A stretch of DNA of 64,000 bases from Neptunomonas phycophila. Lineage in GTDB: Bacteria > Pseudomonadota > Gammaproteobacteria > Pseudomonadales > Balneatricaceae. Where the stretch lies: assembly GCF_001922575.1 (NCBI RefSeq), contig NZ_MRCI01000001.1, forward strand, positions 248,001 to 312,000. Direction: 5' to 3'. A model generated the notes under the pieces. That model was not told where the DNA came from. It did no database searches and was given only the letters and a program-made list of their open reading frames with translations. A program made the translations under genes and the position numbers. Numbering within the stretch: the first letter of the stretch is position 1; every line of letters starts with the position of its first letter. Positions 19,443 through 28,543 of the stretch are shown here, piece after piece.

Positions 19443-19482
19443 AAAAAGGAGCACTGTGATTATCAGAGTGCTCCTTTTTATT
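19443..19482. terminator. Strong bidirectional terminator after ribA
   Basis: The stem AAAAAGGAGCACT / AGTGCTCCTTTTT is long and symmetrical, so it can end ribA and the convergent lipoprotein gene. A short TTTA tandem repeat follows up to about 19496. Confidence 0.9.
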
Positions 19483-19493
19483 TATTTATTTAT

Positions 19494-20573
19494 TTAATTC
19501 GCAAAGAACTCATGACTTGAATGGTAGTAGACGAAGTTTGATTCGCCATCAGAAGACCAAGCTGTCAGGTTTAATAAATATTTTCCGCCGCTGACTAAAT
19601 CGACATCATCCGGTAGTGTGAAGCTTGTTAATGAACCCGATATAGTTTGCTGGAACAAGAAAACATCTTCTGTCATTTGAAGTCTATGGTTGTTTAAAGC
19701 GCTCGATAGCGCCTGTTCTGCCGCTTCAATATCATCGGAATCAGCACTAGGGTCGTCTTGTAATGCCTCAAGTTCAGCTCTGAGTAGGTATTCGTCAGAG
19801 AAGAAGCCTATGGAATCTAACGCATCCTTGTCGATAACGCTGATAGAGATGTGTTCAATATCGCTTGCAACATCGGAGAATTCTGTATAATTCCAATTAA
19901 TAGTGCGAGTGCCTTCGGTGCTGAATGAAATTACCGAGTCAGATAGTGTATCTGTGAATTGTGTCGTGTTTAGTGGGTATACTTCTATTTTCCCTCTAAC
20001 AGCTTGTTGATGGGTTAAGCAGTTGTTGTTGATGTTGGCCGAGGCAGCTAAGTTATAAGGCCCCTTGTAGCCACTCCCATCCCACGTTAAATCTACATTA
20101 TAAGTTTGTGAAATTCCGTCTATAGTCGCATTGGCTTGATAAGACTCTAATGAGTCATCGGGTTGCAGGATCCCCGTGTAGGTGAAGAGGTTGTCATCCT
20201 GGCAATCTTTATAGTGGAATGAAGAAATGCCTTCAAAAATAAAGCCTTCCTCCATGTTGTCAGGGGTTAGAAACGTTCTAATATAAACCGCTCCAACACT
20301 ATAGCTAGTTGGGTCGTATTGGGGGCTTTCTATGTAAAACCCAACAAACTCGTTTTCTACTGTGTAAACATCCCCTGAATCAGAAGTAGATAGGCCGCTA
20401 TCTTCATCATCCGCAGTGCCATCATCAACCGTTGGGTCACCATCTTCTGTTGTAGCATCGGTTGTGTCCTCAGCAGGGTTAAACAAGTTGTCATTGCTAC
20501 CTCCACCGCCGCCGCACGCTGTTAGTCCAGTGCCCATGATGATGAGAGCCAATAGGCGCATTTTGAAAGACAT
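19494..20573 (-). CDS. Putative lipoprotein of unknown function
   Basis: I do not recognise the family. With the start at 20573 the protein has 359 residues and a clear lipoprotein signal: MSFKMRLLALIIMGTGLTAC, with the lipid-bearing cysteine at residue 20. The start is chosen because an AAGGAG site lies eight bases upstream and the signal begins at once; an upstream ATG at 20603 would add ten residues. After the cysteine come five glycines and a linker rich in D, E and T (to about residue 60), then a beta-rich body. It is probably anchored in the outer membrane. It sits alone between the ribA and dxs units. Confidence 0.75.
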   Translation of the reverse strand: MSFKMRLLALIIMGTGLTACGGGGGSNDNLFNPAEDTTDATTEDGDPTVDDGTADDEDSGLSTSDSGDVYTVENEFVGFYIESPQYDPTSYSVGAVYIRTFLTPDNMEEGFIFEGISSFHYKDCQDDNLFTYTGILQPDDSLESYQANATIDGISQTYNVDLTWDGSGYKGPYNLAASANINNNCLTHQQAVRGKIEVYPLNTTQFTDTLSDSVISFSTEGTRTINWNYTEFSDVASDIEHISISVIDKDALDSIGFFSDEYLLRAELEALQDDPSADSDDIEAAEQALSSALNNHRLQMTEDVFLFQQTISGSLTSFTLPDDVDLVSGGKYLLNLTAWSSDGESNFVYYHSSHEFFAN

Positions 20574-20705
20574 TAATAAACTCCTTGTTAAGACGGGTAG
20601 CAAAGCTAGACCTTTTCGAAAAAAGTTCCACTAACTAAATAATTTAGCTGTAATTAGACAGTTGTCGACCTTAACCGTCAATGTCTAAAGGAACTTTACA
20701 AAAAA

Positions 20706-22445
20706 TTATTCAAATATTTTTTGTATTTGAGCCGTGCGGCTGGAGTGTTCGATCCATTGATCAGCTATGCCTTTGATTTCTATAGTGCCGTTCCAGCTTT
20801 TCTTGGCTAGATGTTCAGCTACAGCCGACCCTGCACCACCGACGATTGAATGATCCTCAACGGTGATGATGTGGTGATGTGTGCTGAGTATTTGATCAAT
20901 CAGCATCGTATCAATTGGCTTGGCAAAGCGCATATCAACTAGAGTGTGCCCCTTGTTTATTGCTAGTGCGCTTGATTCTGGGAGCAGAGCACCAAAATTA
21001 AGGATAGCGATACCGGTTTTCCCTTCCCGAAGAACCTTGCCTTTGCCTATAGGAATTTGCTCATCCGTGATCTTTGGATGTTGGTAGCTCCCTGAGCCAC
21101 GTGGGTAGCGGACTGCGGCCACACCATTGTAATGAAAGCCCGTATTGAGCATGAGCAGCAGCTCCTGTTCATCCGACGGTGTCATGATGATTATTTCTGG
21201 AATACAGCGAAGAGCCGCGATATCAAAACAGCCTGCGTGCGTGGCTCCGTCTTCGCCTACCAGACCTGCTCGGTCAATGGCTAGCAGGACGTCGAGCTTT
21301 TGGATTGCAATATCATGAATGAGCTGATCATAGGCGCGTTGTAAAAAAGTAGAGTAAATGGCGACAACCGGTTTCATACCCGCGCTGGCAAGGCCCGCAG
21401 CGAAGGTGAGAGCGTGTTGCTCGGCTATTGCTACATCAAAGTACCGGTCTGGAAATTGTTGTGAAAAGGCTACTAAGTCTGAACCCTCACGCATAGCTGG
21501 CGTTATACCCACTAATCTATCGTCTCGGTTGGCAGCATGAACTATCCATTGCCCAAAGTAGTTAGCGTAAGTTAGGGCCTTGGTTTTTGGAGACGCTGTG
21601 ATTGGTTCTAGTTTGGTAATGGCGTGATAACCAACAGGGTCGTTTTCGGCAGGGGCAAACCCCTTGCCTTTAATGGTTGTGATGTGTAAGAACTGGGGGC
21701 CTGCTTTGTTTAGGCTGTTACTGAGTGCTGGTAGTAAGCTATTAAAATCATTACCGTCCACAGGACCGTGGTATTCAAATGCTAATGCCTCAAACAAAGC
21801 GGCTGTCGTTGCCCCTCGATTATTGGCTAATTTAAGGTTTTTCGCTAAATAAGTCGCGAGTCCGCCTTCGTTGGGCGAAATCGACATGTCGTTATCATTG
21901 AGGATTACCAGTAAGTCTGCACCGGTATGTGCGGCATGATTGAGGGCTTCAAATGCCATTCCTGCAGTTAACGCACCGTCACCAATGACGGCAACGCTCT
22001 TATTTTTTAATCCTTTTATTTTATCGGCAACAGCCATGCCTAATGCAGCACTGATGGAGGTGCTGGAGTGGCCTGTACCAAAGGCGTCATATTGGCTTTC
22101 TGCTTGTCTGGGGAAGGGGGCTAAGCCTTCAGGTTGACGGATAGTGAGTAACGCTTCACGCCGACCGGTGAGTATTTTGTGTGGGTAGGATTGATGACCT
22201 ACGTCCCAAATTAAATGATCATCAGGGGTGTTCAGTAAGAAGTGCAGCGCAATAGTGAGTTCTACAACACCTAAGCCAGCACCAAAATGCCCGCCCGTTT
22301 GTCCTACGCTGTAAAGTAAAAATGCCCTAAGCTCGTCAGCAAGGTTGGGTAACAATTCAGGGTTTAGTTGGCGAAGCTGTGCTGGGTTATTAATACTGTT
22401 GAGTAGTGGCGTGTCCGGGCGCGTGCTAGGTATTTCTGTAAACAT
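20706..22445 (-). CDS. dxs: 1-deoxy-D-xylulose-5-phosphate synthase (compact form)
   Basis: Dxs joins pyruvate and glyceraldehyde 3-phosphate using thiamine diphosphate, opening the MEP isoprenoid pathway. The cofactor motif runs from GDGALTAG to the ILNDNDMSIS end, with WDVGHQSYPHKILTGR before it and VAIYSTFLQRAYDQ and DRAGLVGEDGATH in the second half. At 579 residues it is about 40 shorter than E. coli Dxs. The missing part lies between SISPNEGG and the GPVDGND segment, a loop poorly conserved in the family. The ATG directly abuts the ispA stop, so xseB-ispA-dxs form one operon. Confidence 0.95.
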   Translation of the reverse strand: MFTEIPSTRPDTPLLNSINNPAQLRQLNPELLPNLADELRAFLLYSVGQTGGHFGAGLGVVELTIALHFLLNTPDDHLIWDVGHQSYPHKILTGRREALLTIRQPEGLAPFPRQAESQYDAFGTGHSSTSISAALGMAVADKIKGLKNKSVAVIGDGALTAGMAFEALNHAAHTGADLLVILNDNDMSISPNEGGLATYLAKNLKLANNRGATTAALFEALAFEYHGPVDGNDFNSLLPALSNSLNKAGPQFLHITTIKGKGFAPAENDPVGYHAITKLEPITASPKTKALTYANYFGQWIVHAANRDDRLVGITPAMREGSDLVAFSQQFPDRYFDVAIAEQHALTFAAGLASAGMKPVVAIYSTFLQRAYDQLIHDIAIQKLDVLLAIDRAGLVGEDGATHAGCFDIAALRCIPEIIIMTPSDEQELLLMLNTGFHYNGVAAVRYPRGSGSYQHPKITDEQIPIGKGKVLREGKTGIAILNFGALLPESSALAINKGHTLVDMRFAKPIDTMLIDQILSTHHHIITVEDHSIVGGAGSAVAEHLAKKSWNGTIEIKGIADQWIEHSSRTAQIQKIFE

Positions 22446-23324
22446 CTAATGTGACCGCTGGCAAATGAAGTCAGCCATAGCTTTTAGCGGCTCACCTTTT
22501 TGGTGTAAGGGGGATAGCGCATCGTGGGCTTGGCTATGCAAAGATTGCAGTTTTGCCTTGGCAGCGTCCATGCCAAGCAAGGCGGGGTAAGTTGGTTTGT
22601 TTTGGTCCACATCAGAACCTTGTGGTTTACCCAGTGTAGCCGTATCGCCTTCGACGTCTAAAATATCATCTTTAACTTGAAAGGCCAGGCCAATGGTATC
22701 TCCATAAAGTTGTAACGCATGGCGTATTTTTTCATCCTGGCAGCCCGATGCAAGATATCCAAGTTCAAGTGAAGCATTAATTAATGCGCCGGTCTTGCAG
22801 CGGTGCATCTCTTCTAGTTGCGTCAACGTTAAAGGTTTATTGACGTTTCTTAAATCAAACGATTGCCCTGCGCACATACCTTTATCGCCACTGGCTTTAG
22901 CCAAGACTTGAATCATGGCGAGTTGTTGGCCGGGGTGGGTGGTTTCTTGGCTTAAAAGCTCAAAGGCAAAACATTGTAACGCATCACCTGCAAGAATAGC
23001 TGTCGCTTCATCATAGGCAATGTGGCATGTGGGCTTGCCGCGACGTAAGTCATCATTGTCCATTGCGGGTAAGTCATCATGTACGAGAGAGTAGCTATGA
23101 ATACACTCAATCGCACACGCGGCACGATCGGCGGCGTCGACATGCCCCTCTAGTATCTCGTTAGTAATGTACACCAGTGATGGGCGAACTCTTTTGCCAC
23201 CATTAAATAAGCCATATCGCATCGCTTCTTGTAAAACCGGGTCTATACTTGAATGCAATAGGAACTGGTTTAGCTGGCTTTCAGTACGTTGTTTGTAATG
23301 ATCTAGCATGTGACGCAGCCGCAT
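22446..23324 (-). CDS. ispA: Farnesyl diphosphate synthase (geranyltranstransferase)
   Basis: IspA builds C10 and C15 isoprenoid diphosphates from IPP and DMAPP. The 292-residue protein has the first aspartate-rich motif in HDDLPAMDNDDLRRG, the second in FQVKDDILDVEGD, and the GGKRVRPSL substrate segment near the N-terminus. It follows xseB by three bases and abuts dxs. Confidence 0.96.
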   Translation of the reverse strand: MRLRHMLDHYKQRTESQLNQFLLHSSIDPVLQEAMRYGLFNGGKRVRPSLVYITNEILEGHVDAADRAACAIECIHSYSLVHDDLPAMDNDDLRRGKPTCHIAYDEATAILAGDALQCFAFELLSQETTHPGQQLAMIQVLAKASGDKGMCAGQSFDLRNVNKPLTLTQLEEMHRCKTGALINASLELGYLASGCQDEKIRHALQLYGDTIGLAFQVKDDILDVEGDTATLGKPQGSDVDQNKPTYPALLGMDAAKAKLQSLHSQAHDALSPLHQKGEPLKAMADFICQRSH

Positions 23325-23327
23325 TGA

Positions 23328-23567
23328 TTAATCCTGTTCAGTGTCAAATGGCGCTACGGTTAGCTTGCCGTCGTTGCTGCTAAGGATCTGAACTTTTTGC
23401 TCGGCTTGATCCAAGAATGATTGGCATTCGCGTGTAAGTCGTATGCCGTCTTCAAATGCAGCAAGTGAATCATCTAGCGTGAGCTCGCCTTGTTCCATTC
23501 GACTGACGAGTGCTTCGAGGTCGGATAGTGACTGTTCAAAGTCGGGCGTCTTTTTTTTACGGGGCAT
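23328..23567 (-). CDS. xseB: Exodeoxyribonuclease VII small subunit
   Basis: XseB is the small subunit of the single-strand-specific exonuclease VII. The 79-residue protein has the standard pattern [20 protein letters not shown], then a short helix with [25 protein letters not shown]. It is the first gene of the xseB-ispA-dxs operon and faces away from the stator genes. Confidence 0.95.
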   Translation of the reverse strand: MPRKKKTPDFEQSLSDLEALVSRMEQGELTLDDSLAAFEDGIRLTRECQSFLDQAEQKVQILSSNDGKLTVAPFDTEQD

Positions 23568-23738
23568 AGAGGCATCCTGTTAAAACTTGACGGTACGTTA
23601 GCGAAACACAAACTAGTGGTCAATCAATTGCAAGATCGGCCGATAAAAGGCGCAGAGGGCTTGTGTCCATATCATTGACATTATCCCTGAAAAACACATA
23701 AACACATAGTCATCAGCTTGTAGTAAAAGGAGATCTCA

Positions 23739-24497
23739 GTGGATATAGCGACGCTCGTCGGGCTTTTAGGCGGCTTCGGCATTGTTATTGCGGCGATGTT
23801 TAGCGGTGGTGATATTGGGGCGTTTGTAAACGCACCTTCATTATTGATAGTAGTGGGCGGAACGCTACTGGTCGCTTTAATGAAATTTACGCTGGGGCAG
23901 TTCCTGGGTGTGGGTAAAATTATGGGTAAATCGTTTATGTTTAAATCGATCAGCCCAGAAACCATTATTTCAGAGACTGTAGAATTGGCAGACGCCGCTC
24001 GTAAAGGTGGTTTGCTCTCACTTGAAGATAAAACTGTTAGTAGTGATTTTATGCAGCGGGGAATCCAGCTATTGGTTGATGGCCATGACCCAGAGGTGGT
24101 TAAAGCACTCCTAAATAAAGAGATGAAGCTGTCGGCTGAACGCCATGAATCCGGAATAGATATCTTTAAAGCTATGGGTGATGTTGCTCCTGCGATGGGA
24201 ATGATTGGTACTCTCGTAGGTTTGGTACAGATGTTATCGAATATGAGTGACCCTAAATCGATCGGTCCTGCGATGGCGGTTGCTTTGTTAACAACGCTTT
24301 ATGGAGCCATGATAGCGACCATGGTGGCATTGCCCATCGCTGACAAGTTAACGGTTCGAAATAACGAAGAGGCGCTGAATCAATCATTGGTTATTGATGG
24401 ACTATTAGCTATTCAGGCAGGTCAAAACCCTCGGGTCATTGAGCAAATGCTACGTAATTACTTGCCTGAGAAGAAGCGTCCAGCGGCAGGGGATTAG
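23739..24497 (+). CDS. pomA: Flagellar motor stator protein, PomA/MotA type
   Basis: This is the four-helix stator subunit that, with PomB/MotB, converts ion flow into flagellar rotation. The 252-residue protein begins with MDIATLVGLLGGFGIVIAAM from a GTG start that follows an AAAGGAG ribosome site. It has the conserved PAMGMIGTLVGLVQML and ALLTTLYGAMIAT helices and a charged cytoplasmic loop. The PomA-like length and the xseB-ispA-dxs neighbourhood, as in vibrios, suggest a sodium-type stator. The ion is an inference. Confidence 0.93.
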   Translation: MDIATLVGLLGGFGIVIAAMFSGGDIGAFVNAPSLLIVVGGTLLVALMKFTLGQFLGVGKIMGKSFMFKSISPETIISETVELADAARKGGLLSLEDKTVSSDFMQRGIQLLVDGHDPEVVKALLNKEMKLSAERHESGIDIFKAMGDVAPAMGMIGTLVGLVQMLSNMSDPKSIGPAMAVALLTTLYGAMIATMVALPIADKLTVRNNEEALNQSLVIDGLLAIQAGQNPRVIEQMLRNYLPEKKRPAAGD

Positions 24498-24506
24498 GAG
24501 TAGATC

Positions 24507-25448
24507 ATGAGTGATGATGCTGAACAAGAATGTCCTCCCTGTGCGGCCGGTCTTCCCGGGTGGGTCGCTACTTTTGCGGACTTAATGTCTTTGTTAATGT
24601 GTTTTTTCGTACTTTTATTATCTTTTTCTGAAATGGATGTTTTAAAGTTTAAGCAACTCGCAGGATCAATGCGTGAGGCTTTTGGTGTTCAAAACCAAAT
24701 TAAGGTTGAAGATATCCCCAAAGGCACATCGATAATTGCCCAAGAGTTTAGCCCTGGTAGGCCAGAACCAACACCGTTAAATGAAGTACGGCAAATGACC
24801 GTCAACAATAATATGAATACCTTGGATATTCGATCGGTTGAAGGCGATTCAGAGACTAAGGATAAGCAAGACGGTGAAGCAGAACTGATGCAGCAGCTAG
24901 AGCAACAAATGGAGGAAGAGGCTCGAGAGCAGGCTGTGCAATTTGCGCAAGCATTGGCTCAAGAAATAGGTGATGGTGCTGTTGAAGTAGAAACCGATCA
25001 AACAAAAGTCATTATACGGGTTCAAGAAAAAGGCTCGTTTTCTTCAGGGTCGGCCGAGTTGAAGTTTGAGTATATACCTGTGATGGCAAAAATTCGTGAT
25101 GTATTACTGGATGTGCCTGGCAATGTTTCGATTGAAGGGCACACGGATAATATCCCTTATTCCGGCCGTGCGTTTTTCTCGAATTGGGATCTGTCGGCCG
25201 CCAGGGCTTTAGCGGTTGCAAATGAGCTTTTTGATGATGAGAGAATAGATCAGACTAAGTATCAAATTATTGGGCATGCGGATACAAAGCCTTTGGTGCC
25301 TAATAATACGGCTGAAAACAGAGCGACTAATCGTCGAGTAGAAATTGTGATTCAACGAGGCAGAGATAAAGAGCTATTAGAAAAAATACAGGCGAGGGGG
25401 TTAGGCGATAGTGAAGGAGAAGGTTTGGCGCCGGAGGATATTTTTTAG
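24507..25448 (+). CDS. pomB: Flagellar motor stator protein, PomB/MotB type
   Basis: This 313-residue protein has one N-terminal membrane helix in WVATFADLMSLLMCFFVLLLSF, in which the aspartate is the ion-binding residue. An acidic, glutamine-rich linker follows. The C-terminal OmpA-like domain binds peptidoglycan (IEGHTDNIPYS, NWDLSAARALAV, IGHADTKPL, NRRVEIVI). It starts nine bases after pomA and ends in a terminator shared with the convergent gene. Confidence 0.94.
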   Translation: MSDDAEQECPPCAAGLPGWVATFADLMSLLMCFFVLLLSFSEMDVLKFKQLAGSMREAFGVQNQIKVEDIPKGTSIIAQEFSPGRPEPTPLNEVRQMTVNNNMNTLDIRSVEGDSETKDKQDGEAELMQQLEQQMEEEAREQAVQFAQALAQEIGDGAVEVETDQTKVIIRVQEKGSFSSGSAELKFEYIPVMAKIRDVLLDVPGNVSIEGHTDNIPYSGRAFFSNWDLSAARALAVANELFDDERIDQTKYQIIGHADTKPLVPNNTAENRATNRRVEIVIQRGRDKELLEKIQARGLGDSEGEGLAPEDIF

Positions 25449-25471
25449 TTTTTGTTACTCTTTAATGGTTT

Positions 25472-25507
25472 AAAAAAAGCCGATGGTTTATGCCATCGGC
25501 TTTTATA
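25472..25507. terminator. Bidirectional terminator between pomB and the PEP-CTERM gene
   Basis: AAAAGCCGATGG pairs with CCATCGGCTTTT around a short loop, with T-rich flanks on both strands. Confidence 0.88.
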
Positions 25508-25520
25508 ATAGAACTAGCAA

Positions 25521-26348
25521 TTATGCTGCTTTTTGCTTGCGACGACGCATACCAGCCCCAGCGACTAAAGCGCCTAAGCCGAGAAGTGCAAGTGATGAAG
25601 GCTCAGGAACAGTAACCGAGTCACCACGTAATTCACCAGTACCGCGAAGCGCTAAGCCAACACCAAAGTTGGCAAAGGCGTCGCTAGGCTGGAAGCTTGA
25701 AGAGAAAGAGAAGTCAGCAGTTACAGTAGAACCGTCAGCTTGCTGAATATCAGTAAATGTATCGGTATCGAAATAATCAGCAGCCAAGCCACCAGTTACT
25801 TCGAAGAAACCGTCACCGCTACCGCGCTCATCTGCTTCAGGGCTTGAAATTGACCCGGCAGTTAGTGAGCCAAACAAAGTACCAGTCTCACCATAAGTAG
25901 GTTCGAAATAGCTTACGCTGGCAAGCTCTAACCATAATGTACCGTTAGTTGCAGTGCTTAGACCGCCATCGGGTGCATTTGTAAGAGTATAATCAGGTGT
26001 AGAATCTACATACATGCTTAACACACCACCAGTGAAGTAGAATTCACTGTCGAGAGGGTTTGTGTCGACTAATGTGTAATTTTTGAATTCGAAAGTTAAT
26101 TCGCACGAAGGGCAAAAGCTACTAGCGTTTGGGCCAGTTAACGAGTTTAAAGACGAGATCAAACCGAAACCGGAAAGACTATCGCCAGTAACTTGTACTT
26201 GCATTTCAGTTAATGATGCTTCAGAAAAGAAGTCACTAACAGCATCTGTGTCCCAAGTTACGCCGCCTACATTAACAATATCCGCATTTGCTGCACCGCT
26301 GAGTGCAACAGCAGTCGCTGCTGTTAAGATTGTTTTTTTAAAGTCCAT
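25521..26348 (-). CDS. PEP-CTERM sorting-domain exported protein
   Basis: The 275-residue protein has a signal peptide (cleavage probably after SGAANA, about residue 22) and a C-terminal sorting tail: VPEP, a hydrophobic helix (SLALLGLGALVAGAG) and the basic end MRRRKQKAA. This is the PEP-CTERM signal processed by exosortase/EpsH enzymes in gram-negative biofilm formers. The central region is rich in D, S, T and G with no domain I recognise. No exosortase gene is in the window, so it must be elsewhere. The gene is isolated and ends at a shared terminator. Confidence 0.88.
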   Translation of the reverse strand: MDFKKTILTAATAVALSGAANADIVNVGGVTWDTDAVSDFFSEASLTEMQVQVTGDSLSGFGLISSLNSLTGPNASSFCPSCELTFEFKNYTLVDTNPLDSEFYFTGGVLSMYVDSTPDYTLTNAPDGGLSTATNGTLWLELASVSYFEPTYGETGTLFGSLTAGSISSPEADERGSGDGFFEVTGGLAADYFDTDTFTDIQQADGSTVTADFSFSSSFQPSDAFANFGVGLALRGTGELRGDSVTVPEPSSLALLGLGALVAGAGMRRRKQKAA

Positions 26349-26554
26349 GTTAAAACTCCGTTTGTAAATGGGGGGTCATTCTACAGAGTAAGCTTTGCAA
26401 GCTATGTGCCTACATTCTTAATTTGTTGTTTCTAAAAGGTTTGTGGGTTTATGTGTTTTGTAATTAAAGCGCGATTGTAAATAAAGCTGACACTAAAAAT
26501 AAAAGGGATAAAGTTTATTTTTTTGCTATAGTTTTACTATTAATAAAAAATACG

Positions 26555-27421
26555 GTGCTTCTTGTGTATCAATTTAGCGACGAAACTGCATTCTCTCGAA
26601 ATATAGGTTGGTTTTCTAATTCGGAGCAAGCTTCATTAAAAAACAAACGTGTGGCTATTGCTGGATTAGGGGGAGTAGGGGGAGCCCATTTAATCACGCT
26701 TTCTCGCTTAGGGATTAGTGCATTTAATATATCAGATTTCGATATATTTGAGCTGCAAAACTTTAACCGTCAATCTGGAGCTTTTTGCTCTACTATCGAT
26801 AGAAAAAAAATAGATGTAATGACGGAATTGGCACTCGATATTAATCCAAATAGTAAAATTAATAAATTTAATGAAGGTGTTAATGATTCTAACCTTGACG
26901 ACTTTTTACGTGATGTAGATATTTACGTCGATTCTTTAGATTTCTTTTGTTTAGAGATACGCCGTAAAGTTTTTGCAAAGTGTAGAGAAAAGGGAATACC
27001 TGCTATTACTGCTGCACCTTTAGGGATGGGGTCTGCCTTTTTATATTTTGATCCAAATGGTATGAGCTTTGAAGAATATTTTGATTTTGGGGAAGATGAG
27101 GAAGATAACTATATTAAATTTCTGGTTGGGCTATCTCCTTCTTTAATGCAAGTTAAATATTTAATCAGTGATGGAACTGTAGATTTTACAAAAGGAAAAG
27201 GACCGTCAACTGTTATAGGTTGTGATTTATGTGCTGGCGTTGCGGGAGCTAATGCGGTAAAAATTTTACTCAACCGAGGAACGGTGTTGGCCGCTCCATA
27301 TGGGTATCATGTGGACGCCTATCTAAATAGATCAAAGCGGACCTACCGCCCTTGGGGTAATAAAAATATTATACAAAAACTGGTATTCAATATCGCTAAG
27401 AAAAGAATATCAAAAAAGTAG
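26555..27421 (+). CDS. E1-like ThiF-family adenylyltransferase
   Basis: This 288-residue protein has the E1/ThiF/MoeB nucleotide fold: the glycine loop GLGGVGGAHL (about residues 35-44), the acidic and arginine segment DFDIFELQNFNRQ, and the VDSLDFF element where E1 proteins usually have a D-N pair. Only one cysteine pair is present (CDLC near residue 227), so the usual four-cysteine zinc site is incomplete. Such enzymes adenylate a C-terminal carboxylate or small acid. The start is GTG with a poor ribosome site, so it is uncertain. It is convergent with a nitroreductase gene nine bases away, in an AT-rich stretch unlike the flanking genes. The same two domains are fused in mycobacterial Rv1355c (MoeY). 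The substrate is unknown. Confidence 0.82.
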   Translation: MLLVYQFSDETAFSRNIGWFSNSEQASLKNKRVAIAGLGGVGGAHLITLSRLGISAFNISDFDIFELQNFNRQSGAFCSTIDRKKIDVMTELALDINPNSKINKFNEGVNDSNLDDFLRDVDIYVDSLDFFCLEIRRKVFAKCREKGIPAITAAPLGMGSAFLYFDPNGMSFEEYFDFGEDEEDNYIKFLVGLSPSLMQVKYLISDGTVDFTKGKGPSTVIGCDLCAGVAGANAVKILLNRGTVLAAPYGYHVDAYLNRSKRTYRPWGNKNIIQKLVFNIAKKRISKK

Positions 27422-27430
27422 CTGTATTCG

Positions 27431-28498
27431 TTAATGGTCTTCAATGCTTAGAATGCTTTCAATGTCAGGTCTTGTAGAGCGGTTAGCAGATTTTTTGGTT
27501 TTTCCAATACGTAAAATCATATAAACAAATTCTTTATCCTTTTCGAGTAGGGCGGCTCCCTCAAAGAGTAAGTGTTCAGCTTGCACATGATGCTTACTAG
27601 GCAGCGTTTTCTTCTCCAGCCTATGTAATATATCCGGTATAACATAATATGGGTGAACGCTGTATCCCGCGTTATTTAAACTAGTCCAAACGTGGCATAA
27701 CTCTTCTCCAGAGCTAATGAAATCAAGTTGGCTTCCCTTCCCTCTAAGAATTAACAAAAAAGGAGAGTTTTTTAATAGAGCGATCTCTTGTGCTGCGAGT
27801 AATTTATACCCACCTATTTTATTAATAAGGGCTAAATTATCCCACTTTGATATGAATTTTAGAAAATACTTACCACCTGGCGGAAGAGCTAGAGTTTTAA
27901 TGTGAAGTCCATCAGGTTGTGAGTTATCAAACTGTAAGCTGTTTTTAAGTAAAGCATGTATCTCTTTGACTTGAAAACGGATTTCAGAGGCTTTCTGGAT
28001 CAGTTTTATAAGAGATGATTTATCTTTGCTTTCAAAAAGCAAAGTGGAATTTCGTGTGGATCTAGTTGTAATATCTTGAATGGCTTTCTTATCTTTTTCA
28101 GATATTTTTTTATGGTACGCACCTCTGTCCGTATGTCTCTTTTTTATAACCTGTATAGTAGATGATATTTCCTCTTTTTCAGGTGGTAACTTAGATAAAG
28201 AAATGAATGCTAGTAGATCAGAATTGTTTTCCTTGGTTGCTATATCTACACTCACTTCTAATGATAGCTCCTTGCAGCATGCTTTAATATTGTATAGGGC
28301 ACACCCTAGGGCTAAATAAATGGCGGGGTCGTCTTTAGGAAATGATTTGCCAGCTACCTTTTCAGAGTTGTAAAAAATTTTGATGGCTGGCTGGTTTGTA
28401 GTCAGAGGGGTAATAGCGTAACGAAAAACTGTCGAGTTGTCAGGTGTGCATCCCAGTAGAGCCGCTTGGATGATTTTCTTAATCGTTACAATATCCAT
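27431..28498 (-). CDS. Nitroreductase-family protein (Acg-like)
   Basis: This 355-residue protein looks like a two-lobed, Acg-type nitroreductase. An early segment resembles the helix IYLALGCALYNIKACCKELSL, then comes the FMN-type motif KKRHTDRGAY (about residues 129-138), and near the end the LCHVWTSLNNAGYSVHP region. Members bind FMN and oxidise or reduce small molecules or modified peptides, though Acg types can be non-catalytic. It is translated from a clear AAGGAG site, lies downstream of and in the same direction as a c-type cytochrome, and is tail-to-tail with the ThiF-like gene. Confidence 0.78.
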   Translation of the reverse strand: MDIVTIKKIIQAALLGCTPDNSTVFRYAITPLTTNQPAIKIFYNSEKVAGKSFPKDDPAIYLALGCALYNIKACCKELSLEVSVDIATKENNSDLLAFISLSKLPPEKEEISSTIQVIKKRHTDRGAYHKKISEKDKKAIQDITTRSTRNSTLLFESKDKSSLIKLIQKASEIRFQVKEIHALLKNSLQFDNSQPDGLHIKTLALPPGGKYFLKFISKWDNLALINKIGGYKLLAAQEIALLKNSPFLLILRGKGSQLDFISSGEELCHVWTSLNNAGYSVHPYYVIPDILHRLEKKTLPSKHHVQAEHLLFEGAALLEKDKEFVYMILRIGKTKKSANRSTRPDIESILSIEDH

Positions 28499-28543
28499 TA
28501 CCCTTTCTCCTTGATGTTTAGATTATAAACATGCCTGTTACCA

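Noticed and set aside
19477-19496. TTTA tandem repeat next to the ribA terminator
   Set aside because: It is a short simple repeat in an AT-rich terminator flank with no sign of function.
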